This document shows positions 15,186 to 27,000 of a stretch of DNA of 64,000 nt, piece by piece; within the stretch, counting starts at the first letter, position 1; each line of letters opens with the position of its first letter. The stretch is from Bacteroides intestinalis (GTDB lineage Bacteria; Bacteroidota; Bacteroidia; Bacteroidales; Bacteroidaceae). The translations under genes were made by a program, and so were the position numbers. Where the stretch lies: the NCBI RefSeq assembly GCF_003464595.1, contig NZ_QRZF01000011.1:112932-176931 (forward strand). Direction: 5' to 3'. The notes under the pieces are model-generated. The model did not search any database and was not told the DNA's origin. It saw nothing but the letters and a program-made list of their open reading frames with translations.

Positions 15186-18100
15186 TGGCCCCTGTAAATT
15201 TAACTCAAATACAGCGCAATGATCTCACAGAGAAAATAGCGCTTGATGAAGCCAGAAAATCAATGGAAAAGTTGGCAGACAGTAGCAGGCATATCAAAGC
15301 CACTGAAGAAGCTCTCAGCGGATTATCGGCTACCATCAAGGCTACCAATAGCGCCGCCTCCCTTCTGGGACTCAAATCGGACAATCTGACTCACGTGCAA
15401 GCCAAACTGAAAACGGCCGTCGAAATGACCTCGGCAGCCCAGCAAGTGGCCGACACCGTGACCAAGAACAGTTACTTCAACCTTGTCATCGTAGATAATG
15501 CCAAGAAAGCACTTGCCGCCACCAACACCTATCTGGCCCGAACACTCAACATATCCACCGTGGCCGCCAAAGCACTGACGGGAACCCTCACACTGGGGAT
15601 ATCGGTTGGCATCACAGCCGCCATTGCCGCCTGGGACAAGTACATCGACAACCAGGAAAAAGCAGCCGAAAAAGCTCGCGAACAAGCTGAAACCGAACGG
15701 CAGGCAAACGCCATAAAGCTACAAACCCGCGTGGAACTGGACAGGCTGACAGACTCCCTGAAAGACTTTGACGGAACCAAGGAGCAGGAGAAAGCCAAGA
15801 TTGACGAGCTGAACGATAAGTACGGCGAAACCTTCGGGCAATACGATACCCTGGCACAGTGGTATCAGGTGCTCTCACAGAAAGGCGAAGCCTACATCCA
15901 GATGCTGTATCTACAGGCAAAAGCGCAAAGTCTCGTAAGCAAGGCAGTGGATGCCGATGCCAAAGTGAACGAAATAGAACTCACACCCGAAGGTAACTTC
16001 GATACCAAATGGATTGGCAATAATGGCAAAGAGAAGAAAGAAGAAGCACTGAAAGCTGCGAAAGCCAAACGCGACGCCTATAAGGAACAGGCGGAAGCTG
16101 CCTATAACGAGTCGGTAAAACTCAGCAAAGAAAGCGGAATAGGCGATTTCTCCCCCAAGAAAAGTAATACCGGAAGTGGTAACAGCAACGCATCCGCCGA
16201 AGCGAAACAGAAGCAGGAAGAAGAACGCCAGAAGCGGCAAGCCGAATGGCGGCAAAAGATAGCGGACGACGACCTCAAAGTCCGGAAAGAAATTCAAGAC
16301 AAGCTCCTGGCAGCTATGAAAGAAGGTGATGAAACCGAAGAAACATTAGCCCGGGAAGCCTTCGACAAAGAAATGGACCGCATAGAGCAGCAACGCCAGG
16401 AACGGCAAGCCAAACTGGAAGAAGCACAGAAAGACGGCGTAAACATCACTCCCGAACAAGTGTCCAATGTGGACAACGAGGCGGTACAGCAAAGCAACAT
16501 CGCCGCCGCAAACTACCAGAAGACACTTGACGACATGGAGAAGCGCCGCCAGCAGGAAGAGCTACAGGCAAAGAACAATTACCTCAAAGAATATGGCTCG
16601 TACGAACAAAAACGTCTTGCCATCACAACAGATTATCAGCAACGCATAGCCGATGCCAAGACTCAGGGTGAAAAAGACACCTTGCAGAAAAAAGAAACCG
16701 AAGCCGTAGACGCACTGGACAAAGGCATGCTCCAGAAGTCGGACCTCTGGACACGCCTCTTTGAAGAAGCCGGTACCCACACCAGCGGCTACATACAGCA
16801 AACCATCGACCAAGCCCGGCTACTGCTGGAATATCTCGAAGACGTAGATGGCAAGAAGAACATCCAACTTCCCGACAGCATCAAGGATTACGCCAAGTCG
16901 CTGAAGCCCGAAGATGTGAAAGGCATCATAGCCGCAATGACGAAACAGAGCGCCGCCCTGAACAAGCAAAACCCCTTCATGGGACTCATCAACGGTTTCA
17001 AGGCCCTGAAAGATGCCGGTAGCGACACTGAAAAGCAGTTTGCCGCCACCCAAAACATCCTCGAAAGCTTTAAAGGAGCATCCGCCATCGTCAGCGAAGT
17101 GGGCGGTGCCATCAGTAAAATGGGCGGTTCCGCCGGAGAAACTATGCAGAAAGTGAGCGGCGTCGCCAACTCCACCCTCTCCATGGCATCCACAGGAGCT
17201 TCCATAGGCGGCCCGTGGGGAGCAGCTATCGGCGGCGCACTGGGACTTGCCTCCGGACTGGTGGGTGCATTCGGCGCCGACTACTCCGGTTACAACGCCA
17301 TGGTGCAGAAGTACGATGTCCTGATGGATGTGTGGGATCAACTTCTCGACAAGAAGAAAGCCTACATCAAAGAGTCCTATGGTGCCGAAGCCACCCAAGC
17401 CGGGTCCGAAGCTCTACAACTGCTAAATTCGGAGAAAGAAGTCACCAAGCAACTGGCCAAATCCCGCCTGAGTTCGGGTAGCAGCGGCGGCAGCCACTCC
17501 CTATGGTATCGCATGTGGAAAGGCTCCTATAAATGGGAGGGTCAGAACTGGCGCGACGTGGCAGGCGACATTTCCCAGTCATTGGGCGGCGTGAAGTTCA
17601 CCCAGATGGAAGACATGCTTAACATGAGCAGCAAACAACTGGAATGGATCAAGACTAACTACAGCGGCCTCTGGTCGGCAATGGATGGTGACTTTCGTGG
17701 TTACCTGGACAATATCATCCAATACGGCGACACGGAAAAAGAAATCATCGCCTCGGTCAAGGAACAGTTGACGGGCGTCTCCCTCGACAGCTTCCAGGAC
17801 AGCTACCTCAGCCTGCTGGACAACATGGACAGCAGCAGCGAAGACTTTGCCAACAACTTCGAAAAGTATCTGCGCAAGTCCATCTTGCAATCCGTCCTTG
17901 CCACGAAATACAGTTCGCAGATAAAATCCCTCTACGATAACTGGGCAAAGTATGGCGAAAACGGCACCCTCACCGAAGAAGAAGTGAGAAGACTGCGTGA
18001 AGAGCAACAGAAGATAAGCGACGCCATGCTGGCCGAACGTGACCGGCTGGCCGAAACCTTCGGCTGGGAGTCGGAAAATAGTGCCGGAGGCTCGTCACAG

Positions 18101-18349
18101 TCGGGACACACCGGTGCCGTGACCACCGTCACCGAAGAAACAGCCGGCAAACTGGAAGGCATCGGCCTCTCCATCCAGACCCACGTGATAAGCATGGACG
18201 AGAAGATGGCCGACCTCTCGCGCTACTCTTACGAAGCCATCGGCCTGCTGGGCAGCATTGCCGAAAACACCGGATACTGCCGCTGCCTGAAAGACATAGC
18301 CGAGATAGTGAACAGATTGGAAAGAGACGGAATGAAAATAAAAGGATAA
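15185..18349 (+). CDS. Tape measure protein
   Basis: A 1054-residue protein, the longest structural gene of the tail core, following the chaperones. It has long charged coiled-coil stretches (about residues 150-560) and two hydrophobic regions: about 117-145 (TGTLTLGISVGITAAIAAW) and about 655-700 (Gly/Ala-rich). This is the usual tape measure layout. By the common rule of about 0.15 nm per residue the tail would be roughly 150 nm long. Its first codon overlaps the chaperone stop. Confidence 0.9.
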   Translation: MAPVNLTQIQRNDLTEKIALDEARKSMEKLADSSRHIKATEEALSGLSATIKATNSAASLLGLKSDNLTHVQAKLKTAVEMTSAAQQVADTVTKNSYFNLVIVDNAKKALAATNTYLARTLNISTVAAKALTGTLTLGISVGITAAIAAWDKYIDNQEKAAEKAREQAETERQANAIKLQTRVELDRLTDSLKDFDGTKEQEKAKIDELNDKYGETFGQYDTLAQWYQVLSQKGEAYIQMLYLQAKAQSLVSKAVDADAKVNEIELTPEGNFDTKWIGNNGKEKKEEALKAAKAKRDAYKEQAEAAYNESVKLSKESGIGDFSPKKSNTGSGNSNASAEAKQKQEEERQKRQAEWRQKIADDDLKVRKEIQDKLLAAMKEGDETEETLAREAFDKEMDRIEQQRQERQAKLEEAQKDGVNITPEQVSNVDNEAVQQSNIAAANYQKTLDDMEKRRQQEELQAKNNYLKEYGSYEQKRLAITTDYQQRIADAKTQGEKDTLQKKETEAVDALDKGMLQKSDLWTRLFEEAGTHTSGYIQQTIDQARLLLEYLEDVDGKKNIQLPDSIKDYAKSLKPEDVKGIIAAMTKQSAALNKQNPFMGLINGFKALKDAGSDTEKQFAATQNILESFKGASAIVSEVGGAISKMGGSAGETMQKVSGVANSTLSMASTGASIGGPWGAAIGGALGLASGLVGAFGADYSGYNAMVQKYDVLMDVWDQLLDKKKAYIKESYGAEATQAGSEALQLLNSEKEVTKQLAKSRLSSGSSGGSHSLWYRMWKGSYKWEGQNWRDVAGDISQSLGGVKFTQMEDMLNMSSKQLEWIKTNYSGLWSAMDGDFRGYLDNIIQYGDTEKEIIASVKEQLTGVSLDSFQDSYLSLLDNMDSSSEDFANNFEKYLRKSILQSVLATKYSSQIKSLYDNWAKYGENGTLTEEEVRRLREEQQKISDAMLAERDRLAETFGWESENSAGGSSQSGHTGAVTTVTEETAGKLEGIGLSIQTHVISMDEKMADLSRYSYEAIGLLGSIAENTGYCRCLKDIAEIVNRLERDGMKIKG

Positions 18350-18351
18350 TT

Positions 18352-18819
18352 ATGGAAATACTTGAATCATTACTTACCATCAATGGTAAAGACATCTATA
18401 AGGAATATCGCGCCTTTCTGGCCGAAGACAAGTCAGGAGGACACGATAACTACAACGCCCTCCTGCAAGTGCCCACCATGAAAGCCTACACTGCAGTGAC
18501 ATTCCGCGAGCAGAACGGCGAAAACCTGCCCGACTCCCTACCCGCCCCTCACTACGAGGCACGCGACGTAACCCTACAGTTCGGCATCTTGGCAGACACC
18601 CCGGCAGAGTGGTACACCCACTACATTGCCTTCATCAACTTCCTGAAAAGCGGATGGTTGGTGTTTGCCCTACCCGAACTGGGCACCCAATACCGCATGT
18701 ATTTCAAGAGCGCCGCCTCGCACGACATGTCCTCCCCGCTTACAGTAGAAGACAAAGTGTATGGCAAGATGAAACTGAAGTTCAGAGAACCGAACCCTTA
18801 TCAGGCTATTGACCTTTAA
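18352..18819 (+). CDS. Distal tail protein (Dit-like)
   Basis: A 155-residue protein starting two bases after the tape measure stop. It has strand-rich sequence (YEARDVTLQFGILADTPAEW) and length fitting the Dit or equivalent ring protein at the tail tip of siphophages. Position between tape measure and hub protein supports this. The function is to connect tube and hub. Confidence 0.65.
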   Translation: MEILESLLTINGKDIYKEYRAFLAEDKSGGHDNYNALLQVPTMKAYTAVTFREQNGENLPDSLPAPHYEARDVTLQFGILADTPAEWYTHYIAFINFLKSGWLVFALPELGTQYRMYFKSAASHDMSSPLTVEDKVYGKMKLKFREPNPYQAIDL

Positions 18820-18836
18820 ACAGCAAATAAACGAGT

Positions 18837-21071
18837 ATGGAACTGAAAATATACAACCAGAACGGAAAGCTGAAACTGACCGTGAACACCGCCGACTCAT
18901 CAACCTGGAACACCGAGCTGATGGCGGAGAACACTGTGTCCGCCACCTTCACCCATCCCTTCTTCGTAGCGCTGGACGTGAACGACTACGTGATGCTGAA
19001 AGACGTAAAGTTCAGCATCAACAAGGAGTACAAGCCCAAGCAGGTGTCTACACAAGAATACAACTACACGGTTAAGTTCTACGGCCCCGAGCACGATGCG
19101 GAACGGGTGATGTTCCTCAATCTGACGGACGGACAATATGAATTACAATTCTACCTCGACGACAGTCCCGCGATGCACCTTCAGAGGTGGATAGACAACA
19201 TGAACCGTGTGTACGGCGAAAAGCGATGGAGCATGGGAGACGTTCTCGACGCCCCGAAGAAGACCGTTGAATACAACAACACAACCTGCTGGGACGCCCT
19301 CTCGTTGATATCAGATGCCTTCGAGGCTGAATGGTGGACGGACGGTTTCAAAATAAACCTCACTCGTTGCGAACGTGGCGACCGCGTGGAACTGGGCTAT
19401 ATGCAAGGGCTCACCTCACTGACTCAATCAGAAAACAGCAGTGATGTGAAGTTTTTCACCCGCCTCTTTCCGCTGGGCAGCACCCGGAACATCGACCGCA
19501 ATCGCTATGGTTTCTCCCGGCTGCAACTCCCGAACCGGGCTAAGTATGTGGACAGGAACACCCGATACGGGCTTTACGAATACGTGGAAGAGGCCGCATT
19601 TGCAGATATCTATCCACACTACCGCGGTACTGTCCACACCGTGCGCCAAGAGGAAAAAACGGATGAAAACGATAAGAAGATTACAGTCTATTATTTCGAC
19701 GACATCGGTATGACGTTTAACCCGAACGACTTTGAGATAGGCGGGTTAGCCAAACATATAACCTTCCAAACAGGCGAGCTTGCCGGACGAGAGTTCGAAG
19801 TGAAATACGATTCGAAGGCGATGGAGTGGGAAATCATCAACACTTATCCTTCGGAAACAGAGCAGATACCAGGCAAAAACCTTATCCCCGCCCCTGAAGA
19901 TGAATATATTCCCTGGAACTTCAGTCTGCCCACAGGGCTTGAGAAAGAAGCAGAAGCAGCGTATGAAACCGCCGTCAACAGCTATCTGGAAAAGTACAGC
20001 GAAGACATGTCTAAATATGGAGGTGAAACGGACTACACCTATATCGACAAGAACAACATCCCGTTACAGTTAGGTCAAAACGTGCGTTTACTGAGCGACA
20101 AGTTCTTCAACGAAGGGTTCAGTGATACCCGAATCACCAAAGTTGTGCGTAAGCTGGACAACCTGAGCATGGCCACCATAGAATGTACCAACATGGTGGG
20201 CAAAGGTTGGAAGCGAACGGTGGATGCCAGTTTGGCCCAGTTGCAATATGTGATGTCTTCAGGCAGTAACCCTTCTTCCGGAAGCAGCTCCTCCACTTCA
20301 ATCGAAGTCTCGGACAAGTTGAAAAAGAACATCGTTGTCAACTCTAACGATGTCGGCTATTTCAAGAAAAAAGATGTCCTGCTTGCCGGTCAAACCTGGG
20401 AAACCATTTTCCGCAAGATGCTGTACAAGCCCATGGGCGGAGAGTTGAGCAGCAGTATATCCACTTCCGACAGTGTGGAATATGGCACAAAAAAAGGACG
20501 CATCACCTACACCGCTACCCGCAACGGACAGGGTGAGATGACCAAAGCTTTCTATGATGACAATGAAAACAATAAGCTGGTCTTCTCAACAGAGAGCCAA
20601 GGCATTCAGACAGCCGTACGGACACTGTCGGGTACCTATATCCAACGGGAAACACATAAGGCGACAGTGGTATATGCCTCCAGCGACATACTTCCCGAAA
20701 AGACATTGACTGATACTATCACTGTGAATGTATATCGAAAATGGTTTGCAGGAGTGGTCAGTGCGATTCCTACGACATCAGCGCAGGTACGTGCGTTGTC
20801 TGCAAGTGGGTTATTTGACGGTAGTTCATACGGATTCACGATAAGCAATTATAGGACCTTTGTCATTTGCATACCATCCGGAACAATCAAGGAGGTATCA
20901 TTAGAAGAGAGGTATCAATACAACTTTATGGATTTGGATTCGGCTGCCAATCCAAAAAAAATCAGCGTGGAAGGTGCTAACGGGTCGGCAGCAATAGAAT
21001 ACACCATGTATATATTCACCACTACCACAGCAAGTACCGAGACGGACAAATTTACCTTTAAAATGAATTAG
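18837..21071 (+). CDS. Tail hub/tail-associated protein (Tal-like)
   Basis: A 744-residue protein. The N-terminal region of about 400 residues (MELKIYNQNGKLKLTV at the start, YNYTVKFYGPEHDAERV) resembles the gp27/Tal hub domains of tail tips. A Ser/Gly linker (SSGSNPSSGSSSSTS, about 475-490) leads to a separate C-terminal domain that looks beta-rich and may be a receptor or carbohydrate-binding unit. It forms the tip of the tail and the attachment base for fibres. Confidence 0.7.
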   Translation: MELKIYNQNGKLKLTVNTADSSTWNTELMAENTVSATFTHPFFVALDVNDYVMLKDVKFSINKEYKPKQVSTQEYNYTVKFYGPEHDAERVMFLNLTDGQYELQFYLDDSPAMHLQRWIDNMNRVYGEKRWSMGDVLDAPKKTVEYNNTTCWDALSLISDAFEAEWWTDGFKINLTRCERGDRVELGYMQGLTSLTQSENSSDVKFFTRLFPLGSTRNIDRNRYGFSRLQLPNRAKYVDRNTRYGLYEYVEEAAFADIYPHYRGTVHTVRQEEKTDENDKKITVYYFDDIGMTFNPNDFEIGGLAKHITFQTGELAGREFEVKYDSKAMEWEIINTYPSETEQIPGKNLIPAPEDEYIPWNFSLPTGLEKEAEAAYETAVNSYLEKYSEDMSKYGGETDYTYIDKNNIPLQLGQNVRLLSDKFFNEGFSDTRITKVVRKLDNLSMATIECTNMVGKGWKRTVDASLAQLQYVMSSGSNPSSGSSSSTSIEVSDKLKKNIVVNSNDVGYFKKKDVLLAGQTWETIFRKMLYKPMGGELSSSISTSDSVEYGTKKGRITYTATRNGQGEMTKAFYDDNENNKLVFSTESQGIQTAVRTLSGTYIQRETHKATVVYASSDILPEKTLTDTITVNVYRKWFAGVVSAIPTTSAQVRALSASGLFDGSSYGFTISNYRTFVICIPSGTIKEVSLEERYQYNFMDLDSAANPKKISVEGANGSAAIEYTMYIFTTTTASTETDKFTFKMN

Positions 21072-21073
21072 TT

Positions 21074-23518
21074 ATGGAGATAAAAGGAGACAGCTTTGCA
21101 GGTCGATACAAAAGAGTGAATGATTACCCTATTGATACTACAGATATATGGGATACATACAATCACGCTCTTGTATATGCACGTAATACAGATAGTGTAG
21201 CGTATGTGCCTTATGCCGGGCAGATTATTTCCGTGGTGGAAAATGGGGCGATTTATAAGTTGGAGAAAGATGACAGCATACCGGAAACTGACGGTAAGAA
21301 ACATTTTAAACTGGTTCTTATTGGTAGCAAAAATGATAATGATGACCGCTATCTACGTCGGGATGTAGCAGAAACAGTTCAAAAGCTGATGACCTTTTTG
21401 GAAGGTATCAATGTGAAAGGTACTGCTACACTTGAAGAGATTACTTTGCTAAAGAATATGGTATCGAAGAACTTTGCTGCCGGTGGTAGTGGTTTTGGCA
21501 TCTATCAGGATGCGGATGGAAACTATCATCTGGATATTGACTTCGTGGATATCAGGAAGAAATTAAATGTCGAAGAGATCCAGGTCCAACGTTCAACCTA
21601 TATCGGTGGAAAACAATACAATACGGCCGCAGGTATTATCTGTAAGAAAGTGGAGGATACAGGTGGAAGTTACAGATGCTATTTTAGCACAACAGATGCT
21701 GAGGGTAGAACAGTCAGGAATACTTTTGCAGTAGGCGACCTGGCGATCAGTGAGACTTTTGCCTTAAAAACCGGAACAACTTTTTATTGGCGTTACGTGA
21801 GTGGCTGTGGCGATGACTACATCGACTTATCCAAGACAGATTGCGCATCAGGAAGTGATGTGCCTGCGGTGGGAGACAATATCGTACAGTTGGGCAACCG
21901 GACGGATACAACTCGTCAAGGTGCAATCGTCTGGGACAGCGTAACGGCAGGAGGTCCTTATGTGCGGATATATAATGGAATTGGAGCTGACAAAACTTAC
22001 ACGATGCCGAAACCGCAAATTGATTTCAATACGGTGCTGAGTGAAATTGCGGCAAAGTTCGTAAATCAGGCAACCGGAAAGGATATCGACGAAACCATTG
22101 AAGACTTAAAAACTGATGTAGACCTTGTTAAGGAACAAACAGACAAGGAATATACACTTTGGTTTTTTGATTACGTTCCGACACTAAATAATATACCGGC
22201 TTCAGAATGGACAACAGAAGCTCTAAAAACGATGCACGACCAAGACATGTTTTATAACCGTTTGACTGGGAAAGGTTATCGCTTTGAATCAGGAGTTTGG
22301 AATGAAATTACCGACCATCTGACGTTGAAGGCTCTGGAAGATGCTGCCAAAGCTCAAGATACAGCCGACGGTAAGCGACGGGTTTTTGTGGAGCAGCCTA
22401 CTGATTCACAAGAATATGACATGGGTGACATGTGGGTAAATGCAACTTATTCTGATGGTACGGTTAAGTATAAGAATGATTCACTTGTCTGTAAGACAGC
22501 AAAGAAAGCAGGAGCAGCTTTTAGCATTTCACATTGGGAGCCTTCGTCTACTGCTACAACGGCCTATCTTGAAAACCTTAGCGATCAGATTATACTTGCT
22601 GTGAGTAATGCCGATGATGGGATTGCTGCCGCAAAAGAGCTTGCCAGACAAGGCATCAGTGATGCATACAACGCTGCTCAGGATGCCTTGAGTGCATTGG
22701 GTATAGCAAAAGGAGCGCAAAGTGCAGCAGATAAGAATACTGCCGCTATCCAAGTGACAGAAAAATCCATTGCTGCACTTGTGGAAGGTATTCATTTCAA
22801 TAGCGCAGGCAATATTACGAATATCAATACATCCGGTCTGGTTACGACGGATGATTTCAATGTGCTGCTATCGAAGAAGGTCAATTTCGATAGTGGCGGA
22901 CATATCACCAATATCAGTACCTCCGGTTTGGTCACTGAGGCCGGCTTTGCACAGATGTTCTCGGAGAGGGCCGAGGATGGCGGCTATGTAAAACGTGCTG
23001 AGATCAGTACATTTATCACAGAGGATGATGCTGGACAGTTGATATCGAATGCCGTTATCGAAGCGGATAATATCAATTTTTTAGGGAAAGTTCTAATGAA
23101 TGGGAAAATGCTTGTAGATACTGAAGGTAATATGGAAATTAATAATCTAACAGCCAATAATGGAAAATTTAGTGGTGAATTAGTTGGTGTTTCTGGGACT
23201 TTTTCAGAATTAAAAATGGTTAGAGGAGTCGAAATGATGGTAATGGGTCCCAGTGGAATGTATTTCGAATCAAATGGCCCAAGAACATCAGTTGGAGGAT
23301 GTCTCTCTTGGGAAATAAACCACCCTGATCGACCTTTAAAATTTTATGTAAAAAATGCTGGATTTGGTGATTATGTGGAAGGTGACTTGATAATTATGAT
23401 GAAAGGGATACCCTCCAAGAATGACTTGTCACAATACACATATCATTATTATAATTTTATCTATGAGGATAATGGATTTTTAAAGATCGGAAATATTAAT
23501 AGACAAACTAAATACTAA
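21074..23518 (+). CDS. Tail fibre / receptor-contact protein
   Basis: An 814-residue protein. The middle resembles long fibre proteins: alpha-helical repeats (about 515-570, DAYNAAQDALSALGIAKGAQ), then two near-repeats of NxxxGNITNINTSGLVT type near 575-630. The C-terminal 140 residues (from about 23090) are encoded by clearly more AT-rich DNA and end in VMGPSGMYFES-like strands, suggesting an acquired tip domain. It starts three bases after the hub gene. It probably helps recognise the target cell. Confidence 0.65.
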   Translation: MEIKGDSFAGRYKRVNDYPIDTTDIWDTYNHALVYARNTDSVAYVPYAGQIISVVENGAIYKLEKDDSIPETDGKKHFKLVLIGSKNDNDDRYLRRDVAETVQKLMTFLEGINVKGTATLEEITLLKNMVSKNFAAGGSGFGIYQDADGNYHLDIDFVDIRKKLNVEEIQVQRSTYIGGKQYNTAAGIICKKVEDTGGSYRCYFSTTDAEGRTVRNTFAVGDLAISETFALKTGTTFYWRYVSGCGDDYIDLSKTDCASGSDVPAVGDNIVQLGNRTDTTRQGAIVWDSVTAGGPYVRIYNGIGADKTYTMPKPQIDFNTVLSEIAAKFVNQATGKDIDETIEDLKTDVDLVKEQTDKEYTLWFFDYVPTLNNIPASEWTTEALKTMHDQDMFYNRLTGKGYRFESGVWNEITDHLTLKALEDAAKAQDTADGKRRVFVEQPTDSQEYDMGDMWVNATYSDGTVKYKNDSLVCKTAKKAGAAFSISHWEPSSTATTAYLENLSDQIILAVSNADDGIAAAKELARQGISDAYNAAQDALSALGIAKGAQSAADKNTAAIQVTEKSIAALVEGIHFNSAGNITNINTSGLVTTDDFNVLLSKKVNFDSGGHITNISTSGLVTEAGFAQMFSERAEDGGYVKRAEISTFITEDDAGQLISNAVIEADNINFLGKVLMNGKMLVDTEGNMEINNLTANNGKFSGELVGVSGTFSELKMVRGVEMMVMGPSGMYFESNGPRTSVGGCLSWEINHPDRPLKFYVKNAGFGDYVEGDLIIMMKGIPSKNDLSQYTYHYYNFIYEDNGFLKIGNINRQTKY

Positions 23519-23522
23519 GTTT

Positions 23523-23798
23523 ATGAAAATCAATTTTAGACAGATCGAGGCACAGACCTCTTTCGAAGGTGGAAAACAGACCTTCGATGCTGCCGAAACA
23601 GTCGGCAATGAAATGATGTACAACGGAAGTATTCTTCTGGATATTGGATTTGAAGAGCTTGCAAAGGAAATCTATTATTCAAAAGATGAAGTAGAAATTC
23701 CGGAACGCTACTGTAAAGCCCTTGAACTTGTCGTGAAGAACTCGCGTCTTATCGCCGCCGTAAAGCGTGAAATAATAAATCAGCTAAACAGCAAGTAA
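23523..23798 (+). CDS. Small tail-region protein
   Basis: A 91-residue protein without a family I can name. It begins strand-like (MKINFRQIEAQTSFEGGKQ) and ends helical with many charged residues. It lies between two fibre genes with gaps of 4 and 1 bp, so it is part of the tail operon. It may be a fibre chaperone or small structural subunit. Confidence 0.6.
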   Translation: MKINFRQIEAQTSFEGGKQTFDAAETVGNEMMYNGSILLDIGFEELAKEIYYSKDEVEIPERYCKALELVVKNSRLIAAVKREIINQLNSK

Positions 23799-23799
23799 G

Positions 23800-24018
23800 A
23801 TGGGATACATCAAATTCATATTGAGCACCCGTAAAACGAACGCCGATGGCAACGCCACCTATGCCCGAATCAGCCGTATCGAATCGGATATGGCTGATAC
23901 AAGCATGCTCGAGACGAATTTAATAATGCATGCGCTTGCGGCCCGCGGGGGAAAAGTAATTGAAACGCTTGAATTCATATTGGACTCGAGCAGATTGGAC
24001 AACGATATATTAGGATAA
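23800..24018 (+). CDS. Small tail-region protein
   Basis: A 72-residue protein (starts MGYIKFILSTRKTNADGNAT) of unknown family. Its start is one base after the preceding stop, and it lies 5 bp before the giant fibre gene. It is likely translated with them. No catalytic or membrane motif is visible. Confidence 0.6.
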   Translation: MGYIKFILSTRKTNADGNATYARISRIESDMADTSMLETNLIMHALAARGGKVIETLEFILDSSRLDNDILG

Positions 24019-24023
24019 ACTGT

Positions 24024-27000
24024 ATGGACAAATTAAATAAGAATTTCCTCAAAGGCAATGTGCTTAAAGCTGAGGAGTTGAACGAGATTGTTACTAAACT
24101 GAATGAGTTTGCCACGTGCATCAATGACAACGATGTTGAGACCAGCAAGGCTACAATTCAGAGTATAAAGAATAAGATGCTTGTCATCGGTGATACCGCA
24201 GGTACTGCCTATGATGGTGCCGCCGGCGCCGCATTGGAACAAACCGTCAGAGAACTGGCAGGCGGAGCAGGAACCATGTATAGTGTATACGTTAGGAATA
24301 ATCTGAATTCACTGGGCTTTGCCGCACAATACGGAGAAGAATGTGTCTTGGATTTCACCTTCGTCTCCCAGTATCGGGATAATATCAATGAACCGTACAA
24401 GCCGACGGGAGAACTCGGACTGTGTACAATCATGATAAAGAACTCGAAGTTTGCAGACTTCACCACAGTGAAGCAAATGGAAGTTTCTTCTAATGTATCC
24501 ATCAAACAGGACATAACCGAGTGGCTGACAAGCGGCAGCAACAATATCAAAATAAGTATCAAGGGAGAGAACACCGACCAGACTACGGCCCCGATCACCT
24601 ATGTTGTACAACTCACTTCATTGGGAATCAGTGCCCCTAACTTCGCTTGGTGGACCGCCTTTGCCGGGGATATTTCAATTCCAATGATTATCAACGGTAA
24701 TATCAACAAAGTGCTTCATGTCACCGTTACCGGTGATAATTACAATCAAGGCTATACCCAAAATCTGGGAACAGCCATCTATATGGATACACCTTATAAC
24801 TATGTACTTCCTCATCCCGAAGCAACCGGAATATACAATGTGGATTTCTATCTGTCCAACTCAGATAATACCATTCAGACCAAATCTGTATCGGTAAATA
24901 TCATGTGTATTGCCACATCCGGGGAAATAGTGAAACTGATGTGCGTGAATAACGTGACCTCACAGCTCATCAACTGGCAGGATAATGTGGTATTTGATTA
25001 TGCGATTTATGACGGACAGGCTACTCTTACAGATGCCATCTTCACCATTACGAAAGACGGAACAGAAGTGTATAGTTCTGAGAATGACACCATAGTGGCA
25101 AACTCCAAAAACACATTTACTTATCCGATGGAGGTGGAAACAGATGACGACAGTAACTTTGAAGTCATTATAAAGGCAACCAGTGGAGAAGACGCTCTGA
25201 TAGATCCGATTATGGTAGCTGTCAATAACTCACTGGGATATTCGGCTACAGCAGGTGCAGTACTCTATATCAATCCGCGCACCCGTAGCAACTCGCAGAC
25301 AAACTACAAGAGTATCGTTAATGAAGTGGATAAATCAGTCATCCCCGTGACCTGGAATAACCTCAACTGGGGTAACGACGGCTGGGTGACCGATGATAAT
25401 GGTGTGAAAGCACTGAAGATATTTGCACGGAGTTCGGCCGTGATAGATTACCAACCCTTTGCCACAGAACCGGCCCGCAGAGGTAAAACAATCGAAATCG
25501 ATTTCAAGATTGAGAATGCTTCGGATGCTGGAAAGAATATTATCAACATCGCAGAAGATAAGCCGGACGGCAACTACGTTGGATTAAAGGTATCCGGTGA
25601 GAATATCTCTCTGTTCTCACAATCTGAACACGAAAGTACTAAACAGGATGTTCCTACCGATAATGGGGTACGCCTACGCCTCACAGCAGTTATCATGCCT
25701 GACACTTATGGTAATGCCGGCTTCAACATTGTTGCCATATACATCAACGGAAAGAAGAATCGCCAGTATACCTACGAGAGCAACGATTACTTCCGCAACA
25801 CCGGCAAGATAACGTTAGGGAATGATTATGCCAATCTCTATTTATATGGATTGCGTGTGTATGACAGTGCATTGACTTCCGAGGCTGTCCAGAAGAATTA
25901 CATAAACCAGCTTGTGACGACCAGCGAGAAGCAAATGGAAAAGAATATCAATTCGGTACTGGACGGCGAAGGTGTAAACATTGACTTCAATGCCACAAAG
26001 CTGCTCTATAATGTATTTGTAGTGAACAAGCCCTTCCCTAACCTAAACAACCCTTCAGGTGTAGCAGGTGATCTGGAAGTACTCTTCAAGAACAAACCGG
26101 AGCGGAACTTCACGCTCACCAACCTGTTGATAGAAGGTCAGGGAACTTCATCAAAGAAATATCTGGAGTGGAACATCCGCTTCAAAATGAAGGGATTGAA
26201 AGATACAGAGGGTAACAAGATAAACTCCATTGCCACGTATGCCGATGGAACGACGGACAAGAACAAAGTCCTTATGTTTGAAGGTGTGCCTAAGTCCGGG
26301 CGCCTGACAGCCAAGAAAAACTGGGCGAGTTCCATGCAGGACCACAAGGCCGGATCTGTGGCTGCATTCAATGATTTATACAAGGAAATAGGCATGAGAA
26401 ACGAGGCTATGGCAACTGATAGCGAAATACGTGTCGCGGTGTACCAAGAGCCTTTCATCGGTTTCTCAAAATCCGTCAATGAAGAAGGCCAGGATATATA
26501 TACCTGCATGGGAGAATTTACATTCGGTCCGGATAAAGGAGATGATCTTTGTTTCGGCTATAACACAGAAGTTTTTCCGACCTTGCTATCCGTGGAAGGT
26601 TCGGACAATGCGCCGTTGGGTGCGCTTTTCCGCGTTCCCTGGAACAGCGATAAACCTTACTGGGCATATAATCCGGAGGAAGAGGCTTTTCAGTATAACA
26701 ACACTAATTGCTGGGATTTCGATGCCGGTGAACTGAATGTCGATGAAACGGAACCACTCTCTGCACAGAAATGGATAGATGCTTACAACACCGTGTATGT
26801 ATGCAACAACCGTATCCGTCCATTCACCGGTACTCTGGATGAATTAAATGCAGCCGTAACTGAATACCGCAGTACAGGTTATGAGTACTGGATTGCCAAA
26901 AGTGGTGATGCTAACCAGTACAATCTCTACTATTATGAAGCTGCCGAAGGAAAGTTCATACCCTCCGATATAGGTGATGGTGCAATAAATCTGAGCACAC

